Assembly: GCA_017469265.1 (NCBI GenBank)
Contig: JAFUGS010000097.1
Coordinates: forward strand, 1 to 53,584
Reading direction: 5' to 3'
DNA length: 53,584 nucleotides
Source of the DNA: Clostridia bacterium
Lineage (GTDB): Bacteria > Bacillota > Clostridia > Christensenellales > Aristaeellaceae
The notes beneath the pieces are model-generated. The model saw nothing but the letters and a program-made list of their open reading frames with translations. It searched no databases and was not told where the DNA came from. Position numbers and translations under genes: made by a program. Numbering within the stretch: position 1 is the first letter of the stretch; each line of letters opens with the position of its first letter. Of the stretch, positions 1 through 7,365 are shown one piece after another.

Positions 1-31
1 CATGTAGCTCATCCAATCTGTCACCTTTCAT
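1..31 (-). CDS. possible start of a minus-strand gene running off the window
   Basis: On the minus strand an ATG at 31-29 opens a frame (MKGDRLDELH) that stays open to the window edge. It follows GAGGAGG, but with only 2 nt of spacing. A second in-phase choice is not obvious, and an out-of-frame ATG at 12-10 has a GGTGA 8 nt upstream. A TATACT box at 52-47 (minus) could serve as the -10. Too little is visible to name a product, and the call is tentative. Confidence 0.2.
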   Translation of the reverse strand, partial: MKGDRLDELH

Positions 32-99
32 TACCTCCTCGGGTACAGTATATCCAAGGAGAAGATTAAGGGAAGATTTCCGCCGCATTTTAGGGAAAA

Positions 100-546
100 T
101 TGTTTGCCGCGGATTCAGGAATTTATTTTACCACTTACACCTTTGCGAATGGCTACAACTGCACGCTGGATGGCACCGGTGACGGCAGTCTGAAGAGTAT
201 GAAAAAGAAGATTGAGGAAGCGCAGGCCAATGGGTATTCTGTGGAGGGTGTATATGTGACCTGTCCCACAGAACTGGCGGTTGAGAGAAATGCGAAACGC
301 TCAAAGACGGACGAATATAACCGGCTTGTTGGAGAGGGCGCGGTTCGCAATATCCATGCAGCTGTTAGCAAGATTTTCCCGGAGGTTGCTCCACTGATGG
401 ATCATGTGGTGCTTTATGATACGAATCGCAAAGACTCTGACGGAAAACCTCTGAAGCTTGCCGAATGCCGAAAAGGGCAGAAGATTCAGATCGTTCCTGG
501 TTGCGAGAAGTATTATCAGGAATTCCTCGATAAGGGAAACGAATAA
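100..546 (+). pseudogene. zeta-toxin-like protein, N-terminally truncated remnant
   Basis: The frame encodes the C-terminal two thirds of a zeta-toxin/UDP-GlcNAc-kinase-like P-loop protein of the kind found beside phage head genes. The conserved block NGYNCTLDGTGDGS is present, followed by an adenylate-kinase-like lid segment (CPTELAVERNAKRSKTD). The Walker A region that should lie about 60-80 residues upstream is absent: the frame is closed by a TAG at 91-93, and the only start is a TTG at 100 with no convincing ribosome binding site. The sequence upstream of about 100 does not look like the missing part, so a recombination or deletion joint lies near 95-115. Without the P-loop it should not be an active kinase. 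Neighbours are small accessory genes, consistent with a decayed phage or integrative element. Confidence 0.6.
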
Positions 547-572
547 AATACTTGAGAAAGTATGAAAATGCA

Positions 573-601
573 TTGAAAAACTGAGGGAAACACGGTACAA
601 T
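573..601 (+). promoter_or_regulatory. sigma-A promoter of the small-protein operon
   Basis: TTGAAA (573-578) and TACAAT (596-601) are separated by 17 nt, a near-consensus vegetative promoter. Transcription would begin about 608, shortly before the AAAGGAGGGG of the gene at 626. The operon it drives would contain three genes (626-1587) and end at the hairpin at 1607-1640. Confidence 0.65.
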
Positions 602-625
602 ATATGTGGAAAGGAGGGGACGCCG

Positions 626-844
626 ATGAAGGGACTGAGCGGACGCCGGATGCGGCAGATTTCTCAAACCGTTTTGGCACGGCTGAACGAGGGGCTCAAA
701 GGAGCTCCGGCAAGTTACTCCGAGGAAGAGAAGAAGTATTACGGGGACTTCGAAAAGGAGATCCTGGCGGATCGGGCAGCTGGCCGGATCGTGAACTACG
801 ACTTCCCGAACGACTATGATTGGGACAACGAGGATGATGACTGA
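626..844 (+). CDS. small acidic hypothetical protein (72 aa)
   Basis: This 72-residue protein has a basic N-terminus (MKGLSGRRMRQISQ) and a strongly acidic tail ending in DWDNEDDD. No signal peptide or membrane segment is visible. The start at 626 is chosen because AAAGGAGGGG lies just upstream; the overlapping frame that starts at 604 lacks a site of its own. The central YSEEEKKYYGDFEKEI segment is likely helical. It is the first gene of a three-gene operon with 879 and 1150. I do not recognise a named family; small proteins like this are common next to zeta-toxin-like genes in Firmicute mobile elements, and that context is the only clue to its role. Confidence 0.6.
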   Translation: MKGLSGRRMRQISQTVLARLNEGLKGAPASYSEEEKKYYGDFEKEILADRAAGRIVNYDFPNDYDWDNEDDD

Positions 845-878
845 TTCCTGCTGACATGGGGAAAGGAGAGCAGGAAAG

Positions 879-1148
879 ATGGTGGAACGCGGATATGCGT
901 ACATGATACGGAAAGATGAGCCGCTGCTGGTGCTAATTCGGTTCAAGGGCGGCAAGTGTGAGACTTTCCGGCCAAATGTCCCCGGAGAGTGGGAACGGAC
1001 TCCCGTAAAAGATAGCATTATCGAGGGAAACGGGGACTGGGTTTGGTACGATGATGTGCCAGACGAAGACGTGGAATTCTACATGGACAAGATCAGGGAA
1101 CGGTACCGCAAGGCCGAAGAGCTTAAAAAAGGTGAGGCTGGCAAGTAA
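879..1148 (+). CDS. small hypothetical protein (89 aa)
   Basis: An 89-residue soluble protein preceded by a good AAAGGAG site. The first half is beta-rich with aromatic residues (YAYMIRKDEPLLVLIRF, then GDWVWYDDVPDED), and the last 25 residues form a charged helix (FYMDKIRERYRKAEELKKGE). It ends 1 nt before the start of the HD hydrolase, so the two are probably translationally coupled. I do not recognise a family. Its position in an element-like operon is the only functional hint. Confidence 0.6.
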   Translation: MVERGYAYMIRKDEPLLVLIRFKGGKCETFRPNVPGEWERTPVKDSIIEGNGDWVWYDDVPDEDVEFYMDKIRERYRKAEELKKGEAGK

Positions 1149-1149
1149 G

Positions 1150-1587
1150 ATGGCGTACAGCGAAGATGTTGGCAAGGCGGGAATGATAGCCGCCGCCGCT
1201 CACGTCGGGGCCGTAGACAAGGCCGGAGCGCCTTACATTGAGCACCCGAAGCGGGTGGCGGCACGGGTCAGCGAACCTCGGGAAAAGGTTGTGGCATGGC
1301 TCCACGATGTCGTGGAAGATACCGGCGTTACCCTTGAAGAGATCGAGAAGGAATTCGGCAAAGAGACGGCGGAAGCGGTTAACGCGATTACCCACCGGAA
1401 AGATGAGCCGTGGGCGGATTACCTTTGCCGGGTGAAGGCCAACCCCATTGCCCGGGCTGTAAAGATTGCCGACCTGATCGACAACAGCAACCTGTCGCGG
1501 CTGCCTGAGGTGAAGCCGAAGGACGTAAAGCGGCAGGCGAAATACAACCGGGCCCTGTACTTCCTGATGAACGTGGAAGGAGTATAA
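1150..1587 (+). CDS. HD-domain phosphohydrolase, MESH1/SpoT-hydrolase-like (145 aa)
   Basis: This is a compact metal-dependent HD domain of the (p)ppGpp-hydrolase type. From the start at 1150 the visible ligand pattern is H32 (IEHPKRV), H52-D53 (WLHDVVEDT), E56-D57 and a later Asp in KIADLIDN, which matches the order in the RelA/SpoT hydrolase domain and stand-alone small alarmone hydrolases. There is no synthetase, TGS or ACT domain. The start was chosen at ATG 1150 because the longer frame to 1051 overlaps the previous gene, whereas 1150 follows its stop directly and has an AAAGGTGAGG upstream. Last gene of the small operon; a terminator follows. Its substrate, whether (p)ppGpp or another nucleotide, cannot be decided from sequence. 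Confidence 0.8.
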   Translation: MAYSEDVGKAGMIAAAAHVGAVDKAGAPYIEHPKRVAARVSEPREKVVAWLHDVVEDTGVTLEEIEKEFGKETAEAVNAITHRKDEPWADYLCRVKANPIARAVKIADLIDNSNLSRLPEVKPKDVKRQAKYNRALYFLMNVEGV

Positions 1588-1606
1588 CGGCCCGAGAAAA
1601 GACAGT

Positions 1607-1640
1607 AAGCGTACCGGAAAATGTCCGGCGCGCTTTTCTT
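1607..1640 (+). terminator. rho-independent terminator of the small-protein operon
   Basis: Nested arms AAGCG/CGCTT (1607-1611, 1631-1635) and CCGGA/TCCGG (1614-1618, 1624-1628) form an imperfect hairpin followed by a short T-rich run. Confidence 0.6.
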
Positions 1641-1694
1641 ATGCCCATTTTCTCTGTCAAACTGATTCTGAACCACAAGAAAGAGAGGTGACGC

Positions 1695-1784
1695 ATGGGG
1701 GGACGCAAAAAAACGATGCCGTGGTGGATCACGCGGATTTCTTCTTGTGAGAACGGGACGGAAAAACCGTTCCTGACGGCATGA
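1695..1784 (+). CDS. possible 29-aa small ORF
   Basis: An ATG at 1695 preceded by GAGAGGTG opens a 29-residue frame (MGGRKKTMPWWITRIS... ending CENGTEKPFLTA), closed 5 nt before a terminator-like hairpin. It could be a real small peptide or the leftover start of a gene destroyed during decay of the element. There is no family recognition. Confidence 0.2.
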   Translation: MGGRKKTMPWWITRISSCENGTEKPFLTA

Positions 1785-1789
1785 AATGC

Positions 1790-1812
1790 GCCGGCATAGC
1801 GCTGGCTTTTTT
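1790..1812 (+). terminator. terminator-like hairpin
   Basis: GCCGGC (1790-1795) and GCTGGC (1801-1806) pair with one G-U wobble around a 5-nt loop and are followed by six Ts. It sits between the forward small ORFs and the end of the minus-strand Arc/CopG-like gene. Confidence 0.45.
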
Positions 1813-1842
1813 GTAGGGGAGAAGGGGTTGATGCCTGCTGCA

Positions 1843-2118
1843 TCATGTATCAGTTTCTTCAGGTTCTTCCGCTTCAAGCTCCTGGTCTTCTGGGGCTGGT
1901 TCCGGCGGCTTGAGCCGCTTGGATGTATCGTCCAGCGTTGCCAGCAGGTCTGGATAACTGGCGTTGATCGCGTTTACGATGAAGCGGGATACGCTGACAT
2001 GTTCTGCTTCGGCCGCTTTCTGCAAAACCTCCTTGTCGCCTTTTTTGATCAGGATACAGATTTTGTCATAATGAGCCTGATTCCAGCGGTTCCGAACCGC
2101 AGCGGACGTTTTGCCCAT
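1843..2118 (-). CDS. Arc/CopG-type ribbon-helix-helix DNA-binding protein (91 aa)
   Basis: The N-terminal half shows a ribbon-helix-helix pattern: a short strand (YDKICILIKKG), a helix (KEVLQKAAEAEH), and the typical VSVSRFIVNAIN second helix. The C-terminal 35 residues are proline- and glutamate-rich (PPEPAPEDQELEAEEPEE) and likely disordered. Proteins of this type are usually small repressors or antitoxin-like regulators on mobile elements. The start was placed at 2118 because an AAAGGAG precedes MGKTSAAVR; the longer upstream frame lacks such a site. A well-spaced promoter lies at 2193-2221. No toxin partner is adjacent, so an antitoxin role is not supported. Confidence 0.75.
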   Translation of the reverse strand: MGKTSAAVRNRWNQAHYDKICILIKKGDKEVLQKAAEAEHVSVSRFIVNAINASYPDLLATLDDTSKRLKPPEPAPEDQELEAEEPEETDT

Positions 2119-2192
2119 GTCTCTTTCTCCTTTGCGAACCCTGGGTCTGGATCGGGGTAAGCGTCGTTCCGGCCACGGGTATCGTAAAGCCC

Positions 2193-2221
2193 ATTTTACT
2201 CTCGAAGACATACATTGTAAA
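2193..2221 (-). promoter_or_regulatory. promoter of the Arc/CopG-like gene
   Basis: On the minus strand TTTACA (2221-2216) and TAAAAT (2198-2193) are 17 nt apart. This gives a leader of roughly 65-70 nt before the ATG at 2118. Confidence 0.6.
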
Positions 2222-2402
2222 GTAGTTTCGGCACTTCTGAATCAAATAATAGGGCCTTTTTTTAGACGCTTGGAGGACCGGGCGCATATTTTGCTATTAT
2301 GTGTATTACCTACGAGAGAAAGTTTGACAAAACAGAATTGCCTCCGGGGGTGGCCCTGGGGGCTGCCCCCGGACGGAGCGAGACTGAAAGACAGGAGGGC
2401 CA

Positions 2403-2606
2403 ATGACAATGATTGTGAAGATCGCTGAGATAAAAGAGTTCGAGCGGATGATGGAAGAACTGGCCACGGAGATCGAGACGGCTAAAGGTTCCATCAAGGC
2501 GGAGATGGGCTATAAGGAAGTGCTGGTTTCCAGGTCTTTCAAGGTGACTTGGAAGAGCGTTACTGATATTCCCGCTGATACAGCGTCCCCATGCGGAGAT
2601 GACTGA
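2403..2606 (+). CDS. small element-type protein, probably C-terminally damaged
   Basis: A well-placed CAGGAGGG precedes MTMIVKIAEIKEFERMMEEL. The N-terminal helical part plus SIKAEMGYKEVLVSRSFKVTWKSVT resembles small phage and integrative-element proteins, which normally continue with a basic, RRF-containing C-terminus. Here that ending is replaced by DIPADTASPCGDD and a stop. A second frame begins at 2599 inside its end and runs to 2688 (MTDNELKKLVPWSDEARAFC...). A single indel near 2585-2600 would join the two. I read this as a frameshifted or decayed gene, with low certainty about the intact form. Confidence 0.4.
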   Translation: MTMIVKIAEIKEFERMMEELATEIETAKGSIKAEMGYKEVLVSRSFKVTWKSVTDIPADTASPCGDD

Positions 2607-2791
2607 TAATGAGCTGAAGAAGCTGGTCCCCTGGAGTGATGAGGCCCGAGCATTTTGTGGCTTTGCACAGCAAACTGCTTTCATCTGACAAATGGCTCAA
2701 ACCAACGTTTGCATCATCTGAGCGATGCAATCGTTTTATAATTTAAGTGAAGGCCTTACCCGTGTCTGGACAAAGCGCTTACGAAAATTTC

Positions 2792-2820
2792 TTGACCCGA
2801 TGTGCTTTTTTGGGCATAAT
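2792..2820 (+). promoter_or_regulatory. sufCB promoter
   Basis: TTGACC (2792-2797) and CATAAT (2815-2820) have a 17-nt spacer. The transcript would begin near 2827 with a 7-bp hairpin, AGCGCGG/CCGCGCT (2827-2844). This position rules out starts upstream of 2820 for the first gene. Confidence 0.65.
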
Positions 2821-2889
2821 AGCAGAAGCGCGGTTTGCCGCGCTGTGATTCAGACGCGAAAGGGAGAAGAAAGCGAGGGGTTTCCAGAC

Positions 2890-3645
2890 ATGCTGGAATT
2901 GAAAAATATTACCTTCCGGGTGAATGATGACGGGGTGGAAAGAGGCATCATCCACAATCTGAGCCTGCCCATCCCCAACGGGAAGCTGGTGGTCATTACC
3001 GGGCCGAACGGGGGCGGAAAGTCCACCCTGGCCAGGCTGATCGCCGGGATTGAGAAGCCCGCGGCCGGCCAGATCCTGTGGAACGGCACGGACATCACGG
3101 AGTGGAGCGTGACGGATCGGGCGAAGGCCGGTATCGCCTTCGCCTTCCAGCAGCCGGTGCGCTTTAAGGGGCTGCAGGTTTTTGACCTGCTGCGCCTGGC
3201 CTCCGGAAAGCAGCTGCGTATGGCGGAAGCCTGCGAATACCTGGCCCGGGTGGGGCTCTGCGCCAGGGACTATATTGACCGGGAAGTGAATGCCAGCCTC
3301 TCCGGCGGAGAGCTGAAGCGGATTGAGATTGCCACCGTGCTGGCCCGGAATGCCGAGTTGACCATTTTTGATGAGCCGGAGGCGGGCATCGACCTGTGGA
3401 GCTTCCAGAACCTGATCGAGGTTTTCCGGGAGATGCGGGAAACGGTAAAGGACCGCTCCATCCTGATTATCTCCCACCAGGAGCGGATCCTGAACATCGC
3501 GGACCAGCTGGTGGTGCTGAAGGACGGCCGGCTGTCCGCCAGCGGCGCGAAGGACGAGATTCTGCCGGAGCTGATCGGCACCGCGTCCGCCGTGCCGGAC
3601 TGCAGAAAGAACAGCCAGGGGAAAGGAGGGGACGCGGAATGCTGA
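2890..3645 (+). CDS. sufC: SufC-like ABC ATPase of a minimal SUF (SMS-type) Fe-S system
   Basis: A 251-residue cytoplasmic ABC ATPase. Walker A is GPNGGGKST, the signature is LSGGELKR, Walker B is LTIFDEPEAGID, and the H-loop is IISHQ; the FDEPEAGIDLWSF stretch is typical of SufC. SufC powers the scaffold SufB (and SufD where present) during Fe-S cluster assembly. ATG 2890 is chosen because the promoter lies at 2792-2820 and a GAGGGG precedes it. It overlaps the next gene by 7 nt, so the two are co-translated. Only these two suf genes are present, with no sufS, sufU or sufD next to them, which matches the two-gene SMS (SmsCB) layout described for anaerobes. Confidence 0.85.
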   Translation: MLELKNITFRVNDDGVERGIIHNLSLPIPNGKLVVITGPNGGGKSTLARLIAGIEKPAAGQILWNGTDITEWSVTDRAKAGIAFAFQQPVRFKGLQVFDLLRLASGKQLRMAEACEYLARVGLCARDYIDREVNASLSGGELKRIEIATVLARNAELTIFDEPEAGIDLWSFQNLIEVFREMRETVKDRSILIISHQERILNIADQLVVLKDGRLSASGAKDEILPELIGTASAVPDCRKNSQGKGGDAEC

Positions 3646-4565
3646 AGCTGGACGAGGTGCAGATGCGGCTGCTGCGGGAAGTGGCGGATCTTCACAAGGT
3701 GCCGGAAGGCGCGTACAATATCCGCTCCAACAGCCAGTCCGCCGGGCGAAATTCCACCGCGAACATCGAAATTACCTCCAAGCAGGACGTGAGCGGGCTG
3801 GAAATCCGGATCAAGCCCGGCACGAAGCATGAGAGCGTACATATTCCCGTGGTCATGACGGAAAGCGGCCTGAAGGAAACGGTTTACAACGACTTCTATA
3901 TCGGCGAGGACGCGGATGTGGTTATCGTGGCGGGCTGCGGCATTGACAACTGCGGCAACCAGGACAGCCAGCACGACGGCATTCACCGCTTCTTCGTGGG
4001 GAAGAACGCCCACATCCGGTACGTGGAAAAGCATTACGGTTCCGGCGACGGGAAGGGCAAGCGCATTCTGAATCCGGTGACGGAAGTGTACCAGGAGGAA
4101 AACTCCAGCGTCGAGATGGAAATGGTGCAGATCAAGGGTGTGGACGATACGAACCGGACCACCCTGGCGGAGCTGGCGGCCGGCGCGAAGCTGGTGGTGC
4201 GGGAGCGGCTGATGACCCATGGGAAGCAGAACGCCATCAGCACCTACAGCGTCAAACTGAACGGGGAAGGCGCCAGCGCCGATGTGGTCTCCCGTTCCGT
4301 GGCGCGGGATGATTCCTATCAGAAGTTTGACGCCAAGCTGCTGGGCAACGCGCCCTGCTCCGGGCATACGGAGTGTGACTCCATTATCATGGACCATGGA
4401 AGGATCCTGGCGGTGCCCGGCCTGGAGGCCAACGACGTGGATGCGGCCCTGGTGCACGAGGCCGCCATTGGCAAAATCGCCGGGGATCAGATCATTAAGC
4501 TGATGACCCTGGGCCTGACGGAACAGGAGGCGGAAGAGCAGATTATCAACGGCTTCCTGAAATAA
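3639..4565 (+). CDS. sufB: SufB/SufD-family scaffold (SmsB-like), short form
   Basis: A 308-residue SufBD-family protein, much shorter than classical SufB (about 470 aa). The core beta-helix region is followed by the family's C-terminal signature: GHTECDSIIMD with a Cys in the SufB active-site neighbourhood, then ALVHEAAIGKIAGDQIIKL and a helical LTEQEAEEQIINGFL tail. It should form the scaffold that builds Fe-S clusters with the SufC-like ATPase. The start at 3639 has GAAAGGAGGGG upstream and overlaps the sufC stop. A lone SufBD subunit implies a homodimeric scaffold rather than SufB-SufD. A terminator follows at 4603. Confidence 0.85.
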   Translation: MLKLDEVQMRLLREVADLHKVPEGAYNIRSNSQSAGRNSTANIEITSKQDVSGLEIRIKPGTKHESVHIPVVMTESGLKETVYNDFYIGEDADVVIVAGCGIDNCGNQDSQHDGIHRFFVGKNAHIRYVEKHYGSGDGKGKRILNPVTEVYQEENSSVEMEMVQIKGVDDTNRTTLAELAAGAKLVVRERLMTHGKQNAISTYSVKLNGEGASADVVSRSVARDDSYQKFDAKLLGNAPCSGHTECDSIIMDHGRILAVPGLEANDVDAALVHEAAIGKIAGDQIIKLMTLGLTEQEAEEQIINGFLK

Positions 4566-4602
4566 AATAGACATCGCGGCCCGCCGGAAAACCAACATCT
4601 TT

Positions 4603-4634
4603 CAGAGAGGAAAAGGCATCCCTCTCTGTTTTTT
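4603..4634 (+). terminator. sufCB terminator
   Basis: A perfect 8-bp stem CAGAGAGG/CCTCTCTG (4603-4610, 4621-4628) is followed by six Ts. Confidence 0.85.
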
Positions 4635-4661
4635 CACTGAAATTTTTTCCGGAAAAGCATC

Positions 4662-4690
4662 TTTATTTGCACCGGGTTTCATGCTATAAT
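4662..4690 (+). promoter_or_regulatory. cdaA operon promoter
   Basis: A consensus -10 TATAAT lies at 4685-4690. The best -35 with 17-nt spacing is TTTATT (4662-4667), a weak match. It directs a six-gene transcript. Confidence 0.5.
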
Positions 4691-4723
4691 CCGGAAGAAC
4701 CCAGGCGCGAAGGAGGAACCCTG

Positions 4724-5587
4724 ATGAACGACGTATGGACCACGGTCAACAACATGATCTGGAACCTGACCCATCGGTTGGGCATCGTGGACGTGCTGGA
4801 TATCATCATCATGGCGGCGATCCTCTACGAGTTGCTGATCCTGGTCCGCAGAACCCGCAGCAGCGCCCTGCTGAAGGGACTGATGCTGCTGCTGGTGATC
4901 GTGGCGGTCAGCTCCCTGCTGGGGCTGACGAGCCTGAACTGGTTCCTGACCTCCATCCTGAACAACGGCGCGATGGTGCTGCTGATCCTTTTCCAGCCGG
5001 AGATCCGGAAGGCGCTGGAACGCATGGGCCGCAGTTCCCTGCTGAACAAGGGACACCGGGGCAGTTCCGGGGATGAGGAACGGGAACGGATTATCACCGA
5101 GATTATCCAGACCCTGCAGGACCTGAGCCATCGACGGGTGGGCGCCCTGATCTGCTTTGAGCAGATGACGGGCCTTCAGGATGTGATTGATACCGGCACC
5201 GAGGTGGATGGAACGATTTCTGCCCCGCTGCTGGAGAATATTTTTGAGCCGAATACGCCCCTGCATGACGGCGCCGTCGTCATTCGCGAGGAACGGGTGC
5301 AGGCCGCCGCCTGCATTCTGCCGCTGACGGAGGCCAGCGGCGTATCCCGGGAGCTGGGGACCCGGCACCGGGCGGGGATTGGCCTCAGCGAAGGGACGGA
5401 CGCGGTTGTGCTGATCGTTTCCGAGGAAACGGGCACCATCAGCATGGCCCGGGGAGGCCAGCTGTTCCGCCCGCTGCAGGAGGAAGATCTGCGCCTGATT
5501 CTGGAGGAAATCTACAGCCAGAAGCCCTCCAGACTGGGGGCGTTCCTGCAGAGTCTGAGAAAGGATCGGGGGGCGGCGACCGCATGA
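4724..5587 (+). CDS. cdaA: diadenylate cyclase CdaA (c-di-AMP synthase)
   Basis: Makes c-di-AMP from two ATP molecules at the membrane. The 287-residue protein has three N-terminal membrane helices (about residues 20-40, 48-68 and 75-92), then a DAC domain with the two catalytic motifs visible: DGA in PLHDGAVVI and RHR in GTRHRAGIG. The start at 4724 follows GGAGGAACCCTG; a longer frame to 4667 begins upstream of the -10 box. It overlaps cdaR by 4 nt (ATGA), the usual cdaA-cdaR pairing in Firmicutes. glmM, often third, is missing here; instead four other genes follow. Confidence 0.95.
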   Translation: MNDVWTTVNNMIWNLTHRLGIVDVLDIIIMAAILYELLILVRRTRSSALLKGLMLLLVIVAVSSLLGLTSLNWFLTSILNNGAMVLLILFQPEIRKALERMGRSSLLNKGHRGSSGDEERERIITEIIQTLQDLSHRRVGALICFEQMTGLQDVIDTGTEVDGTISAPLLENIFEPNTPLHDGAVVIREERVQAAACILPLTEASGVSRELGTRHRAGIGLSEGTDAVVLIVSEETGTISMARGGQLFRPLQEEDLRLILEEIYSQKPSRLGAFLQSLRKDRGAATA

Positions 5588-6642
5588 GCATGGAAAAGAA
5601 AAAGGGCAATTCAAAGCAGACGCTTCTGGAGGGGCTGAAGCATCTGCTGCTGCACAACTGGGGCTTCAAGCTGCTGGCCATCCTGATCAGCCTTCTGCTC
5701 TGGGCGGGCCTGATCAGCCAGGATGAAACCATCACCCGGGATAAAACCTTCAACAATGTTACCGTCAATGTGATTGGCAGCGACGCCATGAAACGGAACG
5801 GATATATCGTTGTCAGCGATCTGAGCGAGGCGCTGGCCGACGTCAGCGTGACTGCCGCGGTGCCGCAGATGCAGTACGAGCGGGCGGAAGCCGCCAGCTA
5901 CAATGTGCGGGTGGATCTGAGCCGGATTTCCGACACGGGGGAGCAGGAGCTGCGGCTGCTGAGCACCGCGTCCTCCACCTACGGCCGGGTGACGGGGATC
6001 AATCCCGCCAGCATTCTGGTGGATGTGGAGGATTACGTTGTCCGTTACCGGATTCCTGTATCCGTGTCCATCACGGGGGAAACGCCGGAGGGGTGGTTCA
6101 TGTCCGCTCCGAGCGTGGATCCGCCGCTGGTGGTGGTCAGCGGGCCGAGAAACCTGGTCAATACCATCAGCCGGGCCCGGGTTTTCCTGAATCCGGAAGA
6201 GGTGGAATGGACGGAAGGCGTGACGGTTCTGACGGAGGGCATCACCCTGTACAACCGGAACGGGGAGGAAGTCAAAAGCGATCTGCTGGACATCAGCTAT
6301 GACAATGTGATGCTGGACAGCGTTGTGCTGGAAGCCTATATTCTGCCGACCCGCACCTTCGAAACGGAGGAGCTGATCAGCACCATCAACAAGGTGGCGA
6401 ACGGATACGAGGTGAAGGCGATCCACATCAGCCCGGAAAGCATCACGGTGGCGGCCCGGGGCGAAGTGCTCAGCCAGATGACTGAGCTGGCCCTGAGCGA
6501 GCATTACGTGGATCTGAAAAACCTGAAGGATACCACCAGCTTCCAGATCAAGGTTTCCAAGCCCAGTGAGGACTCGGTGCTGAGCAATGACACCATCACG
6601 GTGACCGTGAATGTGGAACCGGTGGAACAGACAGGAAATTAA
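5584..6642 (+). CDS. cdaR: YbbR-domain regulator of CdaA (CdaR)
   Basis: A 352-residue protein with one N-terminal membrane helix (about residues 25-46, WGFKLLAILISLLLWAGLI) and an extracellular part made of repeated YbbR domains; PVSVSITGETPEGW and later segments mark successive repeats. CdaR binds CdaA in the membrane and modulates c-di-AMP synthesis. The start overlaps the cdaA stop as ATGA, so translation is coupled. Length and topology are normal for the family. Confidence 0.9.
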   Translation: MSMEKKKGNSKQTLLEGLKHLLLHNWGFKLLAILISLLLWAGLISQDETITRDKTFNNVTVNVIGSDAMKRNGYIVVSDLSEALADVSVTAAVPQMQYERAEAASYNVRVDLSRISDTGEQELRLLSTASSTYGRVTGINPASILVDVEDYVVRYRIPVSVSITGETPEGWFMSAPSVDPPLVVVSGPRNLVNTISRARVFLNPEEVEWTEGVTVLTEGITLYNRNGEEVKSDLLDISYDNVMLDSVVLEAYILPTRTFETEELISTINKVANGYEVKAIHISPESITVAARGEVLSQMTELALSEHYVDLKNLKDTTSFQIKVSKPSEDSVLSNDTITVTVNVEPVEQTGN

Positions 6643-6654
6643 AGGAGCGGAGCG

Positions 6655-7365
6655 ATGGGGACCCTGGCGAACTCGCTGTTTCAGGGGCTGATGGGCTGGA
6701 TTCGAACGCTCAGCTCGGAAATCTGGAACACCATCATCTCGCCGGAACAGGCAACGCTGCTGACGTGGATCGGCGCCCATTGGAAGATCCTGGCGGCCGT
6801 GCTCTGCGTCCTGGGCGTGGTGATTGACGGAGTCGTTTATCTTTTCCGATGGCAGCCCTACCGCGTCTGGCGGAGCAAAGCCCGCCGCGGGGATGAGGAA
6901 CCCGACGCGGCGGAAGCGGCGCCCGCGTATGAAGTGGCGCAGCCGCAGGAAGCATACAGCCCGGTTCTGGCCGCCGGCCCGGCGCGGATGCCCGCGCCGG
7001 CGGAAAACGCTTCCGACCTGACGGAAGAGACGGAAATTCCCCCCGTGCAGCGGGAGACGGAAGAAGATCCCTACCGCGCGTACCGCCGGCCCACGGCCCG
7101 GTATGTGGAAAGCGCGTACGAGGATGAGGAAATGGCTTCTGACCTGCCGTACGGATCCGGAACGGAGGAAGCCGGTGAAAGAACCGAAGACATTACCGCG
7201 AAATTTGAGCAGGCCATACGCCCCAGACGGCGGCGCCGGGTTTCAGCGCTGCTGTCGGATCAGCAGGAAGGGGAGTACATCAAGCCGGATCAGCTGATCG
7301 ACCAGGCGGAAGCCTATCACCAGCCGGTCTATCCCAGCAGCTGGCGGACGGAGGATTCGCAGTGA
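6655..7365 (+). CDS. single-pass membrane protein with long acidic/disordered cytoplasmic tail
   Basis: 236 residues with an amphipathic N-terminus and one strong membrane helix (about residues 43-64, WKILAAVLCVLGVVIDGVVY), followed by a short basic stretch (RWQPYRVWRSKARR). The remaining 160 residues are rich in Ala, Pro and Glu and look disordered. The end (YIKPDQLIDQAEAYHQPVYP) may be a short interaction motif. AAAGGAG precedes the start. It sits 12 nt after cdaR and overlaps the next gene by 4 nt, so it is a cotranscribed member of the cda operon. I do not recognise a family; a link to c-di-AMP or envelope control is inference from position only. Confidence 0.75.
   Translation: MGTLANSLFQGLMGWIRTLSSEIWNTIISPEQATLLTWIGAHWKILAAVLCVLGVVIDGVVYLFRWQPYRVWRSKARRGDEEPDAAEAAPAYEVAQPQEAYSPVLAAGPARMPAPAENASDLTEETEIPPVQRETEEDPYRAYRRPTARYVESAYEDEEMASDLPYGSGTEEAGERTEDITAKFEQAIRPRRRRRVSALLSDQQEGEYIKPDQLIDQAEAYHQPVYPSSWRTEDSQ

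Noticed and set aside
1843-2118. Antitoxin of a type II toxin-antitoxin pair
   Set aside because: The ribbon-helix-helix protein has no adjacent small toxin gene on its strand; the zeta-like fragment is 1.3 kb away and truncated.
2725-2889. Longer N-terminus for the SufC-like ATPase
   Set aside because: A good promoter at 2792-2820 lies inside it, and family alignment begins at MLELKN (2890).
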